A DNA stretch of 64,000 nt from an uncultured Bacilli bacterium (GCA_934090795.1 CAKOJQ010000003.1:91876-155875), one strand, 5' to 3'. Counted from the first letter of the stretch, positions 1 through 10,399 are shown. Notes: generated by a model not told the origin, from the sequence alone. Program-made: numbers and translations.

Positions 1-30
1 AACCATATTCATCTATTATATCAAAACTAT

Positions 31-642
31 TCATATTACCACTCCATACAAATTAAGTATTATTATCACTAATATTGCAATTATTAATACACATATTAAA
101 TTTAATAAAAAACTATTTTTTACTCTTTCACTAGTCTTTTTAAATATAAACTCACTTACTAAATAGAAAAGATACCCAACAACTCCACCAACCACATTTA
201 AAATTATATCATCTACATCAAAGCTTCTACCTAAAAGTAACTGAATAGTCTCAACAGTTGAACTAACAATAAGTGTAATTAAAAAACTATAAGTTATATT
301 TTTAGTCTTACAGTAATAACTAGTATAATAACCAAATGGAATAAATAAAACTACATTTCCTATCACATTACGATAAAATAACTTAGAAGTAACACTATAT
401 CTAAATATTTCTTTAAAAGGAATAAAATTATTACCAAAAGAAGAAAAATCAGTAGCAGTTACCAAACTAAATAACATTATAACATAAGCTATAAACACTA
501 AATTAATTATCTCTTTATATATCTCTAACTTAGTACGATTTGCCAAGCTATAAGCTATCTTTAAACATATTGTTGTAATCATACATAATAATAAGATAGG
601 CCATAAATCAACTATAATTTCAATTGCTGCTTTGGGTATCAC
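31..642 (-). CDS. VanZ-like membrane protein
   Basis: A polytopic membrane protein of about 203 residues with the VanZ-family layout: several hydrophobic helices, the NVVLFIPFGYY segment, then a helix followed by SFDVDDIILNVVGGVVGY, the most conserved stretch of VanZ-like proteins. VanZ itself gives low-level teicoplanin resistance, but most chromosomal homologues have no known role, so no resistance is claimed. The open frame extends to 699, but AAAGGTGAT lies six bases before a GTG at 642, giving an N terminus of (M)IPKAAIEII; this start shortens the overlap with yqfD to 23 bases. It is the last gene of yqfC-yqfD-vanZ. Family assignment is fairly sure; function is unknown. Confidence 0.75.
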   Translation of the reverse strand: MIPKAAIEIIVDLWPILLLCMITTICLKIAYSLANRTKLEIYKEIINLVFIAYVIMLFSLVTATDFSSFGNNFIPFKEIFRYSVTSKLFYRNVIGNVVLFIPFGYYTSYYCKTKNITYSFLITLIVSSTVETIQLLLGRSFDVDDIILNVVGGVVGYLFYLVSEFIFKKTSERVKNSFLLNLICVLIIAILVIIILNLYGVVI

Positions 643-1756
643 TAGCATCACCTTTTTCATAGTACTGGTATTCATTAATAAGTTCATTACAAATAACAAA
701 TACTCTATAATCTATTGTACTATTATTTATCTCTTTTTTCAAAACTTTTTGACTACTAATTGTTCCAATATTACTAAATTTTTCTTTAATTTTATCATTT
801 ACCAAATTTTCTACCTCTTCATCACTTAAAATATGTTTTTTATATCCATATTCTTTCTCTTTATAAAACTTAATTTTTAATCCTAATATCTTTATCTCTC
901 TTATATTTTCTTGACTAAAATATTTATATTTATTTTTAAAAAATATTTTATCATTTATATTGATATTAAACCTAGACTTACCAGTATATTCTTTTTTATT
1001 TTCTTCTTTAGGTATTGATACCTCTACGTCATACCATACATTACCATATACATATCCTGTTGCTAAAGTATCACCTTTAACTTCTTCATATAATTTAATT
1101 TCTCCACTAATTAAGACATCCCCTTTTTTAACATATTCCCCACTTCTAACTAAATTAACTCCTTTAGTAGATATAATCTTAGTAATATAAGCATCTTTTT
1201 TAGCAATTATATTTCGGTATCCACTTTCTTTATTTATTTCTTTAATTTTTCTTTCTTCACATCTAATTATATATTTCATCCCATCTTTAGTAATACTAAT
1301 CCACTCTAATTTATCTTTATTATTAATTAATATATTGTCTTGTATTTTTTCTAATTCATTAAAATCATAAGCAAAAGAATATTTCTTAACATTATTATTA
1401 TCTAATTCTTTATATATTAACTTACGAATACTAGATGATGAATGTATTACTTCAATATCTACTATATAACTAGTTATTATATCCATTAAAATAAAAGCAA
1501 GAATAAATATTATTATATAAAAAATATTATTTTTAATCATTTCTTTAAGTTTATTAATTCCAACATAACTAACTATTTTAATCTTTGAATAATAATTTAA
1601 TCTTTTAATTTTTTTATAATCATCTAAATTTATTATACATGTTATCTTATTATTATCTATATAACTTATATTAGATAAATAAATCTTATTACTAATACAC
1701 TTATTTATAAATCTATTAACACTTCCCGTTACTTCTATTTTAACTTGTTTATTCAT
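620..1756 (-). CDS. yqfD: sporulation protein YqfD
   Basis: A 378-residue protein with the YqfD architecture: an N-terminal soluble part (VKIEVTGSVNRFINKC), one membrane segment at about residues 75-97, then a large external domain with LEWISITKDGMKYIIRCEER and a biotinyl/lipoyl-like turn (GEYVKKGDVLISGEI). YqfD is a mother-cell sporulation protein of endospore formers, conserved next to yqfC. Here yqfC ends inside its start (8-base overlap), which is the usual order. The SD TAGGAG precedes the ATG. Its presence argues that the organism sporulates or recently did. The exact biochemical function of the family is unknown. Confidence 0.85.
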   Translation of the reverse strand: MNKQVKIEVTGSVNRFINKCISNKIYLSNISYIDNNKITCIINLDDYKKIKRLNYYSKIKIVSYVGINKLKEMIKNNIFYIIIFILAFILMDIITSYIVDIEVIHSSSSIRKLIYKELDNNNVKKYSFAYDFNELEKIQDNILINNKDKLEWISITKDGMKYIIRCEERKIKEINKESGYRNIIAKKDAYITKIISTKGVNLVRSGEYVKKGDVLISGEIKLYEEVKGDTLATGYVYGNVWYDVEVSIPKEENKKEYTGKSRFNININDKIFFKNKYKYFSQENIREIKILGLKIKFYKEKEYGYKKHILSDEEVENLVNDKIKEKFSNIGTISSQKVLKKEINNSTIDYRVFVICNELINEYQYYEKGDASDTQSSN

Positions 1757-1982
1757 AGGATACTCCTACAATATTACCAGAAATAATTAATTCATTTTCT
1801 TGCATATGTTTTATTAACATATTACTACCTTTAATCTTTAAATTAAAATTATCAAATTTAACCATTGTTAAATTATTATCAAATGAGATTATATCTTTAT
1901 AATTATATAAATAAATATTATTTTTATATAAACAAATATAATAATTATTATTTCTTAAGGCGTTATTAATTATCTCTAGCAT
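1749..1982 (-). CDS. yqfC: sporulation protein YqfC
   Basis: A small protein (77 residues from the preferred start) of the YabP/YqfC family, recognised by the pattern ...IYLYNYKDIISFDNN...LKIKGSNMLIKHMQENELIISGNIVGVSYE (quoted in parts), a compact beta-rich fold ending in I-x-G-x-I-x-x-V. It sits directly upstream of yqfD and overlaps it. The frame is open from 1994, but GGTGA five bases before the ATG at 1982 makes MLEIINNAL the better start. Just upstream is CATATAAT, compatible with either a sigma-A -10 (TATAAT) or a mother-cell sigma-E -10 (CATANNNT). No catalytic role is known. Confidence 0.8.
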   Translation of the reverse strand: MLEIINNALRNNNYYICLYKNNIYLYNYKDIISFDNNLTMVKFDNFNLKIKGSNMLIKHMQENELIISGNIVGVSYE

Positions 1983-2013
1983 ACGCTTCACCATTTAATT
2001 ATATGTTTTAAAC

Positions 2014-2041
2014 AAAAGAAAACTACTGAAATTCAGTAGTT
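2014..2041 (-). terminator. Rho-independent terminator of the triple glycine-rich protein gene
   Basis: A nine-pair stem (AACTACTGA/TCAGTAGTT, loop AAT) followed on the minus strand by TTTTCTTTTGTTT. It starts nine bases after the stop of the large surface-protein gene and lies just before yqfC, so yqfC must have its own promoter. Confidence 0.85.
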
Positions 2042-2049
2042 AAATATTA

Positions 2050-5000
2050 TTATGGTATTAATGTTATTCTAGCGTAACCATTTCCTTCTTTAGCACAGTT
2101 TACAGTTGGTGTTTCACTATGGCACGTAGTTGTAACGGTCTTAGTACCTTCGGCACTTGATTCAGTACAATTATAACAATACATTACTTTATTTGTTAAT
2201 AATGTATTACCAATATATGATGAACCGCCGCCACCGCCACCGTAGCAGTTTCCACCAGTACCAGCGCCGCCACCATAATAGCCTCCGCCTCCAGCACCGC
2301 CATTATTGCTGGCTTTACCATTTCCCCCAATTCCAAATGAACCAGCATTACACCAACCGCCATCTACGCACTTTCCTCCTGCAGTTTGTGTACCACCACC
2401 ACCAGATTTATTAGAACAAGCTCCATCAACACCATTATTTCCACTTAAACCACCAGCGTTACCACCAGCACCAGAGTTACCTTTGCCACCGCCACCACCA
2501 GCAACAATTATAATGTTGTTTAAAGATGAAGATAAAGTGTTTAATTTGCCAATTGAAGTAGCAATATGTGTTGCTCCTCCACCACCAAATCCATTTGTTA
2601 GTGCAGTACCACCACCATTATATCCTCCAGTAATACCTGATCCAGCTCCACCGACATAAACATACAAACTATCATTTCTATTTAAATTTATAGTTCCAGA
2701 AGAATAGCCTCCTGTTCCTCCTGTTCCACCACCTTGGGCTCCCCAAGCTTCAAGTTTATATGTTCCAGCAATTGGTGCAGTAAATGTATAATATGGTTCT
2801 GAAAGACTTGTTGTTGAAGCAACATAATCGTATTCTATAAATTGAAAACTTCCTGTATAACTATATCTAGCTTCAATAGTAATATCAGATGTTGCACTAA
2901 GTTTATTATTAGTTATATTTCCTTTTCCATCAGTTATTACATAACCATCAAACCTGTAATTATCATAGCTACTATGATTAGGCATATCAATTGGTTTGCC
3001 TTTATATGCATATAATGTTGTTGTTTTATTTGAAACAGTATCAACTATTGTAACAGTGATATTTCCAGCTTTTTTTATTTCACCAGCATATGTTATTCTT
3101 GCATAACCATTTCCTTCTTTAGCACAATTAGATGTTGGTGTTTCACTATGACATGTAGTTGAAAGCGTCTTAGTAGATTCAACATTTGATTCAGTGCAAT
3201 TATAGCAATACATCACTTTATTCGTTAATAATGTATTCCCAATATAGCCAGAACCGCCGCCGCCACCTCTATAATGAAGACCGCCGCCACCGCCATAAAG
3301 ACCGCCGCCGCCACCTGATCCATCACCTTTACTAGATCCACCTTGACCAAATGAACCAGCGGTTTGACCAGTTCCAGCAGCAGTTTGACTGCCACCAGTT
3401 CCGCTTCCTGAAAAAATTCCTGCAGCACCTTGAATACCGCCACCTGAACCTCCATCGCTTGAATAGCTATCACTTTCATAAGAAGCGCCACCACCGCCAC
3501 CAGACACTATAATTAGATTATCTAATTTATTTGATAGGGTATTAAGTAATCCAGTTGTTAGTGATATGAATGTAGCACCACCTCCACTTCCAACTGTTTT
3601 ACCATTAGTTGCACCAAATGCATTACCACCGCCATTATAGCCACCCGATACAGATGATTGAGTAGTACCATTTGTTCCTGCTCCGCCAACATAAATGTAA
3701 ATCGTTTGTCCTTTTTTTAAATATATATTTGCAGCACTATATCCACCATAACCACCTACTTTTGTTTTAGCAGAACCTCCTTGGGCTCCCCAAACTTCTA
3801 TCTTATAATTTTCATCGATGGGAGCAGTAAAAGTATAGTAAGGTTCAATATTATTATTAGAAGGAGCTATATATGCATATTCATCAATTACTTTATTTTT
3901 ATATTTTACTTTCAAAACAACTTTATCACTATTTGGAGTTATTTTTGTTCCATTAATAGTTGCCAATCCACTCTCTAGTTCAAATTCATAAAAAACATAG
4001 TTATCGCTCAATTCCGGTGATAATGTTATTTCCATTCCCTTTTGCGTCTCTACCGTAGTAACTTTCTTTAGTTCCTCACTTACAATAGTTATTATTGACA
4101 ATTCTTCTACAACTGAATCATCAGGTAAAGTGATTCTAGCATATCCATTTCCACTTTTAGCACAATTAGATGTTGGCGTTTCACTATGACAAGTTGTTGA
4201 TACTGTTTTGGTAGATTCATCACTTGATTCAGTACAATTATAACAATACATTGACTTATTTGTTAAAAGCGAGTTCCCTATATAGCCCGAGCCTCCGCCT
4301 CCGCCGCATGAATCATTTACACCACCGCCATAGAAGCCACCGCCTCCACCACCAATTCCATATTGGTAACTACTAACATATTTATAACTTCTACCTTGAC
4401 CAAATGTTCCGCCACTATCACTTTCGGTTTGCTTGCCAGAAACACCATACACATCATTCTTTTGCAAATGTGGCTCACCATCAACACCATTAAAGCCACC
4501 TCCGGATCCTCCTAGTCTAATTTGATATTTACTTGGTTCCCATCCGCCTACTCCACCGCCGCCGCCAGCGACAATAAGAATTGCTTGTTGATTAGTATTT
4601 AGTGTTGATAATAAACCAGATACAGTAGCAATGTGAGTTGCGCCTCCACCACCACCATTATATCTTGTTGAAGAAACATTTCCACCATTGCCTCCACCAT
4701 TATAACCACCTGAAGCAATTTCACTTGATGCTGAACCATTTGTTCCCTTGCCACCCACATTTATGTATAAAACATCATTTTTATTTAAGGAAACAATTCC
4801 AAAAGAATAGCCACCATATCCGCTCTCATAAGTAGAAAAACCTCCACCTTGTGCTCCCCACGTTTCTAATTTATATTTTCCATCTACCGGAGCTACAAAT
4901 TTTTCATTATTACCCGTATAAGTAAATTCGATTTTATTAGTAGAAGAATATTTTGCCTTTATAGACGCATTCCCATTTATTGTAATTTTATTTCCATTAA

Positions 5001-5742
5001 TTGTTGCATTTCCTGACTCAACATTCCATCCTGAAAAATATGCACCTGCTTTAGAAGCAATAATTGGTAATTCATAAGTACTATTTTTTTCAAATTTAAC
5101 TGTTTTATTAATATTACGCTGTTCATCAATTATTGTTAAATCAACAAGCTCCCCTGGCTTTTCAATTGTTATATAAGCAGATAATTGTTTTCCCATATCA
5201 CTATTTTGATTCGTATAAGTTTTATTTGGAAACGCTAGCGTTAAAGTATAATTATGAACAACACCATTTTCAATATTGCCTGATGTATCAAATGTTCCAT
5301 ATCCTAAACTTACCTTGCTAGATCCTGACTTCAACGTATTAGGTAAAACATAAGCAACTGTTCCATTATTATTAGTATTTTCACCTTCTATAGAATAAGT
5401 TATAGCACCATCACTAAACGTATTCTTTTCAACAACAAGTTTTAACCCATAACTCATTGCATCCCCTGAATCTACAGTTGTATTATTTTTTGCAGTCAAA
5501 CTAAATTTTTTGATAGCTGTCCATCCAGGCAAAACATCCTTTGCATTTATTTGATTTTCTCCATTTTCATAAACAATTGCAACAGTTCCACTATTAAAAA
5601 CTATTGTAGAAGATGCCTCAGTTCCATTGATTTTCGGAGCCATATATGCAACAGCAGCACCAATTAAAATAGTTAATAATAATCCAATAGAAATAGTTAC
5701 AATTAATATTCTTTTTTTCTTTATTAGGTCTAATTCTTTCAC
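2050..5742 (-). CDS. large secreted surface protein with three glycine-rich domains
   Basis: A 1230-residue exported protein. Residues 11-33 are a signal or anchor helix ending in AAVAYM, then a TasA/camelysin-like region to about 200 (resembling the small proteins at 30.3-31.5 kb), then a short InlB-repeat-like segment. Three glycine-rich domains follow, at about 271-536, 624-884 and 967-1228. Each opens with a Y-T-aromatic-T-AP(I/V)xxxYKLExWGAQGG motif, contains GGYNGGG, GGGGATxI and LIIVxGGGGG, and closes with MYCYNCTES...CHSETPT..NCAK.GNGYARIT (in parts). The domain resembles the glycine-rich domain also found in animal ALK receptors; its ligand here is unknown. The start is GTG with AGGTAGG upstream. 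No LPXTG is seen. GC is raised locally by Gly codons only. Confidence 0.8.
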   Translation of the reverse strand: MKELDLIKKKRILIVTISIGLLLTILIGAAVAYMAPKINGTEASSTIVFNSGTVAIVYENGENQINAKDVLPGWTAIKKFSLTAKNNTTVDSGDAMSYGLKLVVEKNTFSDGAITYSIEGENTNNNGTVAYVLPNTLKSGSSKVSLGYGTFDTSGNIENGVVHNYTLTLAFPNKTYTNQNSDMGKQLSAYITIEKPGELVDLTIIDEQRNINKTVKFEKNSTYELPIIASKAGAYFSGWNVESGNATINGNKITINGNASIKAKYSSTNKIEFTYTGNNEKFVAPVDGKYKLETWGAQGGGFSTYESGYGGYSFGIVSLNKNDVLYINVGGKGTNGSASSEIASGGYNGGGNGGNVSSTRYNGGGGGATHIATVSGLLSTLNTNQQAILIVAGGGGGVGGWEPSKYQIRLGGSGGGFNGVDGEPHLQKNDVYGVSGKQTESDSGGTFGQGRSYKYVSSYQYGIGGGGGGFYGGGVNDSCGGGGGSGYIGNSLLTNKSMYCYNCTESSDESTKTVSTTCHSETPTSNCAKSGNGYARITLPDDSVVEELSIITIVSEELKKVTTVETQKGMEITLSPELSDNYVFYEFELESGLATINGTKITPNSDKVVLKVKYKNKVIDEYAYIAPSNNNIEPYYTFTAPIDENYKIEVWGAQGGSAKTKVGGYGGYSAANIYLKKGQTIYIYVGGAGTNGTTQSSVSGGYNGGGNAFGATNGKTVGSGGGATFISLTTGLLNTLSNKLDNLIIVSGGGGGASYESDSYSSDGGSGGGIQGAAGIFSGSGTGGSQTAAGTGQTAGSFGQGGSSKGDGSGGGGGLYGGGGGLHYRGGGGGSGYIGNTLLTNKVMYCYNCTESNVESTKTLSTTCHSETPTSNCAKEGNGYARITYAGEIKKAGNITVTIVDTVSNKTTTLYAYKGKPIDMPNHSSYDNYRFDGYVITDGKGNITNNKLSATSDITIEARYSYTGSFQFIEYDYVASTTSLSEPYYTFTAPIAGTYKLEAWGAQGGGTGGTGGYSSGTINLNRNDSLYVYVGGAGSGITGGYNGGGTALTNGFGGGGATHIATSIGKLNTLSSSLNNIIIVAGGGGGKGNSGAGGNAGGLSGNNGVDGACSNKSGGGGTQTAGGKCVDGGWCNAGSFGIGGNGKASNNGGAGGGGYYGGGAGTGGNCYGGGGGGSSYIGNTLLTNKVMYCYNCTESSAEGTKTVTTTCHSETPTVNCAKEGNGYARITLIP

Positions 5743-5768
5743 TATAATTACCTACCTTATCTTATTTA

Positions 5769-5797
5769 ATTTTACATTAAAAAAGGTTTTATGTAAA
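5769..5797 (-). promoter_or_regulatory. promoter nested in the polC terminator
   Basis: TTTACA (5797-5792), a 17-base spacer and TAAAAT (5774-5769), driving the 1230-residue surface-protein gene. The -35 lies in the loop and 3' arm of the polC terminator, so termination of polC and initiation of the next gene share DNA. Confidence 0.55.
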
Positions 5798-5810
5798 TAA
5801 CATAAAACCA
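5779..5810 (-). terminator. polC terminator
   Basis: A nine-pair stem (GGTTTTATG/CATAAAACC at 5785-5793 and 5801-5809) with a T6 tract on the minus strand, six bases after the polC stop codon. Confidence 0.9.
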
Positions 5811-5815
5811 TATTT

Positions 5816-8800
5816 TTAGTCAAATAAACTTAATTGTGAAGATTCAGGCATATTTTCTAAAACATCTATTGTTTTTAATTTATCAACGATAGTTCCTGAT
5901 ACTTTTGCTCTTGATTGAAAATCTTCAACACTTACAAACTTACCATTTTTTCTTTCACTTACTATATTCTTAGCAACCGTCTCACCAAGTCCATCGACTG
6001 ATAAGAAAGATGGAATTATTGTATTTTCATCTGCTACTTGCCATACTCTCCAATCACTTTTATATAAATCTATTTTTGCAAATTTAATACCTCTAGCAGA
6101 TGCTTCTAAGCATACTTTTAAACATTCTAGTAAACCTAATTCTTTATTAGTAGCGTTAAATCCTTTATTTTGAATTTCCTCTACTCTTGCTTTTATAGCG
6201 TCATATCCCTTCATCATAGTTTCAACATCAAAATCAGTTGCTTTACAAGATAACCAAGAAGAATAAAAATATACTGGTTTATGAACTTTAATCCAAGCAA
6301 TTCTAAAGGCACTTACTACATATGCCGCAGCATGAGCCTTAGGGAACATATATTTAATCTTATTACATGAATCAATAAACCATTCTGGAATATTACCATC
6401 TTGCATTATCTTTTTATAAGATTCCCAAGTATCTTTTTCTTTTGGTTTACTTGCTTTACCTTTACGTACAAATTCCATTATTTTAAATGCTTTAATAGGT
6501 TCTACGCCATGATACATTAAATAAATCATAATATCATCACGACAACCAATAACTTCACTAAACGGAACAACATTATTAATAATTAAATCTCTCGCATTAC
6601 CAAGCCATACATCAGTTCCATGAGAAAGTCCGGCAATTTTAACGAGTTCTGCAAATGTTTTAGGTTTAATTTCATCAACCATTCCAATTGTAAAGTTAGT
6701 ACCAAATTCTGGAATTCCTAATGTACCAGTTAATGCTAATATTTGTTCATTAGTTACCCCTAACGCTTTAGTTGATGAGAAAATACTCATAGTCTCAGGA
6801 TCTGATAAAGGTATTTTACTAACATCCATTCCCGTTTGTTCTTGAATAATTCTAAGCTGAGTTGGATCCGTATGACCTAAAATATCTAATTTAAGTAAAC
6901 ATTCCTCAATTGAGTGATATCCAAAATGAGTTGTACGCCATGCGTTATTAACATCTTCTGCGGGATACTGAAATGGGGTAAAATCATAAACTTCTTTATA
7001 ATCAGGTACAACTACAATTCCACCTGGATGCTGTCCAGTTGTTCTTTTAACTCCTGTAACACCTTTGGCTAAACGTTCTATTTCTGGAGTACGAAGTGTA
7101 ATTCCTTTATCTTCCATATATCCTTTAACAAAACCAAAAGCCGTTTTTTCAGCAACTGTACCAATAGTACCAGCACGATATACATTATCAACACCAAATA
7201 GTACCTTAGTATATTCATGAGCTGAAGCTTGATTTAAATCAGAAAAGTTTAAGTCGATATCTGGAACTTTATCGGCATTGAATCCTAAGAAAGTTTCAAA
7301 TGGAATATCATGTCCATCTCTATACATGTCTTCCCCACAATTAGGGCATTTCTTTTCTGGTAAATCAATACCACATGAATAAGTTGCACCAAGTGGTTTA
7401 CCATCTTCATCATTAAAAATACTTTTCTTACATTTTAGACAGCGGTAATGTGCCGCTAAGGAATTAACCTCAGTAATACCCATCATTGTTGCGACAAATG
7501 ATGAACCTACTGAACCTCTTGAACCAACTAAGAAACCTTCATCATTAGAGTGTTTAACTAGTCTTTGCGCAATTAAATAAATTGGATCGAACCCTGCACC
7601 AATTACTCCACCAAGTGATTTCTTTAACTTTTGTTCTATTTCTTCGTCACTTGCCTCTTCTTCTAAATGTTCTTTAATATTATTTCTAACTAACTCTTTA
7701 ACAGCATCTACACCTTTTAATATAACTTCATGAACATCCTTAAATATTAATTCTTTTAAATTAGGTTCATCTTCACTATGAGTTTTTAATATATTTTCAC
7801 GACAAACTTTATAAACAGTTTCTCCATAAAGTTCTTTTGCGATACGTTCTTCAATTAATAATGGTAGTGGATCTCCATACCAATCAGTTGCTCTACCATA
7901 AACTAAGTCAGTTACAACTCTAGGACAATCTAAATAAGTTTTACCATCATCGGCTTTAACTCTAGGTGAAAATGGTGTTCCACCAGTATCTGGAATAACC
8001 TCTATTTCATCAATCATATCACATATCTTATTTGTATTAGTAACAACTATTTCATACGCAACATCTTTATCTAAAAAGTTAAAATTATCAAGCATTTCAT
8101 TGGTTGTTCTAAAATGTTGAGAAGGTATTTCTTTAATACTAGATTTAGCTAAATGATGTTTACCAAAATTAGCCTTAGTGTTAACAATGATTTGTCTATA
8201 AATTCGATCATCTTTATAAAAATGATGGACATCTCCAGTAGCAACCATTATTTTACCAGCATCTCTAACTGCATCTACTACTTTCATAATATTCCCAATT
8301 AATTCTGCATTAGAAGAAAAATCTCCTGTATCAACTAAATGAGAATAAACATCTGGAGGTTGTACCTCAACATAATCATAGAAATTAATTAAATTAGTTA
8401 ATTCTTCTTTATCTTTTCTTCTAGCTTCTTTAAATATTTCTGAATCAAAGCATCCACTACCAATAAGTAATCCTTCTCTTAGTTCTTGTAATACACTTCT
8501 TGGAATTCTAGGACATTTAAAGTAATAGGTTGTATTAGCAAGTGAAACAATTTTAAATAAATTCTTTAATCCTTTTTGATTTAAAACTAAAGCATTAAAG
8601 TGATGTGTTGCTCCAAACTTATATAAATTTTCTTTAGAAACTAAATTATCTAAATCTTTTATTGTTTTATAGGTATCTTTTGGAACACGATCTAACATTT
8701 TCCAAAAAACATAAGCTGTTCCTTCTGCATCATAATCTGCTCTATGATGAGCATCCTCGTTCCAAGGAACTTCATATCTTTTAACTAACGCAGACAAACT

Positions 8801-10399
8801 GTGTCTTGTTAAATCAGGATCTAACGCTCTTGATAATTCTAATGTATCAATAACGGTATTATTAAATTCAGGTAATCCATACTTTTTACAAGCCATATCA
8901 ACAAATGACATATCGAATTTTGCGTTATGTGCAACCATCGGTAGTCCTTCTGCCCACTCTAAAAACCGTTTAGTTACATTTGCTTCATTATCAGCACCAG
9001 CTAAATCATCATCAGTAATGCATGTTAAATCAACTATCTTTTGTGGAAGTAGTCTACCTGGATTAATAAACTCATCAAATCTATCAATTATTTCACCACT
9101 AGCTATCTTTACTGCACCAATTTCAATCATTTGATCTTTACCACCAGCGTTAAAACCAGTGGTTTCTGTATCAAATACAACATAAGTAGTGCTTCTTAAA
9201 TCATCATCTTTTGCTCTAAAAGTAATATCAGCTGAATCATCTACTAATGTAAGTTCAGTACCATAAATACCCTTAAAATGTTCTTCTTTAGGTTTACCTT
9301 TATTATAATTTTTAATTATTTCATAACAAATTGGAAATGCCTGACAACCACCATGATCAGTTATCGCAACTCCTTTATACCCAAATTTAATCGCATTACT
9401 AACAAGTTCTGATGTATGTTTATCTAAATCAAACTTAGTAACTCCATCCATTTGACTCATCATTGTATGAGCATGTAACTCAACTCTCTTAACTTCAGCA
9501 TCATCAACAAACTCATCATCTTTACTAGGAATTTCCTCTATATCTCTTACATTAAATACTAAATCCTTAGCAAAAGTATCATTTTTAATATATCCTCTAA
9601 AAGCATACCATTTTCCTTCTTTTAATCCTGCCTTATATTTATTAAATTCATCATCTTCCCTTGTAAATATTTTAGCTAAAATACTATCAGTTTTATCACT
9701 AATCTTCAAAGTTAATATTTTAAAATTACTCTTATTAGATACAAATTCTTCTATTCCAAAAATATATGCTTCAACTGTAACATTATTTTCTTCTCCTATA
9801 ATATCCTTAATTTCTGTAATCTTTTTAGATTTAATTTCTTCACCCATTATAATTTTAAATTCAGGTTCCTTATTAACAATTATATCTGTTTTACTATTTT
9901 CTATTTCTTCTTTTATTTCTTTTCTTTTTTCATCATTAATAACAGGAACTAAACTAACCTCAGGTAATCCTAAATTCTTTAAATACTTACTAAATTCATC
10001 ATTAAATGAATCTATTAAATTAGCTTCCATCTTCGAAATAACTTCTACACTTATTTCATTATTTACTTGCTTAAAATCATTATTAATGATACTTTGTAAA
10101 GAAACATTATCAATAACTTTTTGATCTAAAAAATATTTAAAATATTTGATAATATCTTCATCACTTATATTGCTATAACTTATTTTAATATCTATCATAT
10201 TAACATTTTCAATTCCGTCTTTAGCCTTATTAATCAGTTTTATCATTGATCCTGGATTAATAACTTTATCACTTTGCAAATATACTATCCAAGATTCTTT
10301 TTGTTTATTTATAACAACTTTAGAAACTTTTACTCCATCAAAATTATCTACATCATCAAAATTTATTTTATTAAAGAATCTTATTAATTTATCATCCAT
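5816..10399 (-). CDS. polC: DNA polymerase III alpha subunit, PolC type
   Basis: The 1527-residue Gram-positive replicative polymerase. In order: an N-terminal domain (about 1-170), an OB-fold (about 190-300), a PHP domain opening with VELHAHTMMSQMDGV (about 308), an inserted DnaQ-type 3'-5' proofreading exonuclease (YVVFDTETTGF at about 403, HNAKFDMSFVD), the rest of PHP, then the C-family palm with DIDLNFSD and a zinc-binding pair of cysteine motifs (CLKCKKS, CPNCGED). It ends with a helix-hairpin region and the C-terminal QLSLFD, a plausible clamp-binding motif. The inserted exonuclease distinguishes PolC from DnaE. It is monocistronic, with its own terminator. Confidence 0.98.
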   Translation of the reverse strand: MDDKLIRFFNKINFDDVDNFDGVKVSKVVINKQKESWIVYLQSDKVINPGSMIKLINKAKDGIENVNMIDIKISYSNISDEDIIKYFKYFLDQKVIDNVSLQSIINNDFKQVNNEISVEVISKMEANLIDSFNDEFSKYLKNLGLPEVSLVPVINDEKRKEIKEEIENSKTDIIVNKEPEFKIIMGEEIKSKKITEIKDIIGEENNVTVEAYIFGIEEFVSNKSNFKILTLKISDKTDSILAKIFTREDDEFNKYKAGLKEGKWYAFRGYIKNDTFAKDLVFNVRDIEEIPSKDDEFVDDAEVKRVELHAHTMMSQMDGVTKFDLDKHTSELVSNAIKFGYKGVAITDHGGCQAFPICYEIIKNYNKGKPKEEHFKGIYGTELTLVDDSADITFRAKDDDLRSTTYVVFDTETTGFNAGGKDQMIEIGAVKIASGEIIDRFDEFINPGRLLPQKIVDLTCITDDDLAGADNEANVTKRFLEWAEGLPMVAHNAKFDMSFVDMACKKYGLPEFNNTVIDTLELSRALDPDLTRHSLSALVKRYEVPWNEDAHHRADYDAEGTAYVFWKMLDRVPKDTYKTIKDLDNLVSKENLYKFGATHHFNALVLNQKGLKNLFKIVSLANTTYYFKCPRIPRSVLQELREGLLIGSGCFDSEIFKEARRKDKEELTNLINFYDYVEVQPPDVYSHLVDTGDFSSNAELIGNIMKVVDAVRDAGKIMVATGDVHHFYKDDRIYRQIIVNTKANFGKHHLAKSSIKEIPSQHFRTTNEMLDNFNFLDKDVAYEIVVTNTNKICDMIDEIEVIPDTGGTPFSPRVKADDGKTYLDCPRVVTDLVYGRATDWYGDPLPLLIEERIAKELYGETVYKVCRENILKTHSEDEPNLKELIFKDVHEVILKGVDAVKELVRNNIKEHLEEEASDEEIEQKLKKSLGGVIGAGFDPIYLIAQRLVKHSNDEGFLVGSRGSVGSSFVATMMGITEVNSLAAHYRCLKCKKSIFNDEDGKPLGATYSCGIDLPEKKCPNCGEDMYRDGHDIPFETFLGFNADKVPDIDLNFSDLNQASAHEYTKVLFGVDNVYRAGTIGTVAEKTAFGFVKGYMEDKGITLRTPEIERLAKGVTGVKRTTGQHPGGIVVVPDYKEVYDFTPFQYPAEDVNNAWRTTHFGYHSIEECLLKLDILGHTDPTQLRIIQEQTGMDVSKIPLSDPETMSIFSSTKALGVTNEQILALTGTLGIPEFGTNFTIGMVDEIKPKTFAELVKIAGLSHGTDVWLGNARDLIINNVVPFSEVIGCRDDIMIYLMYHGVEPIKAFKIMEFVRKGKASKPKEKDTWESYKKIMQDGNIPEWFIDSCNKIKYMFPKAHAAAYVVSAFRIAWIKVHKPVYFYSSWLSCKATDFDVETMMKGYDAIKARVEEIQNKGFNATNKELGLLECLKVCLEASARGIKFAKIDLYKSDWRVWQVADENTIIPSFLSVDGLGETVAKNIVSERKNGKFVSVEDFQSRAKVSGTIVDKLKTIDVLENMPESSQLSLFD

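Noticed and set aside
31..642. Glycopeptide resistance gene vanZ
   Set aside because: VanZ-like proteins are common without resistance and no van genes are near.
3225..3500. 91-residue Val/Ala-rich minus-strand frame inside the same gene
   Set aside because: Alternate frame of the glycine-rich repeats, low complexity.
2157..4835. Long plus-strand open frames over the 1230-residue gene
   Set aside because: They are shadows of Gly-codon-rich DNA (GGN read as Pro/His/Ala) with no SD or recognisable protein.
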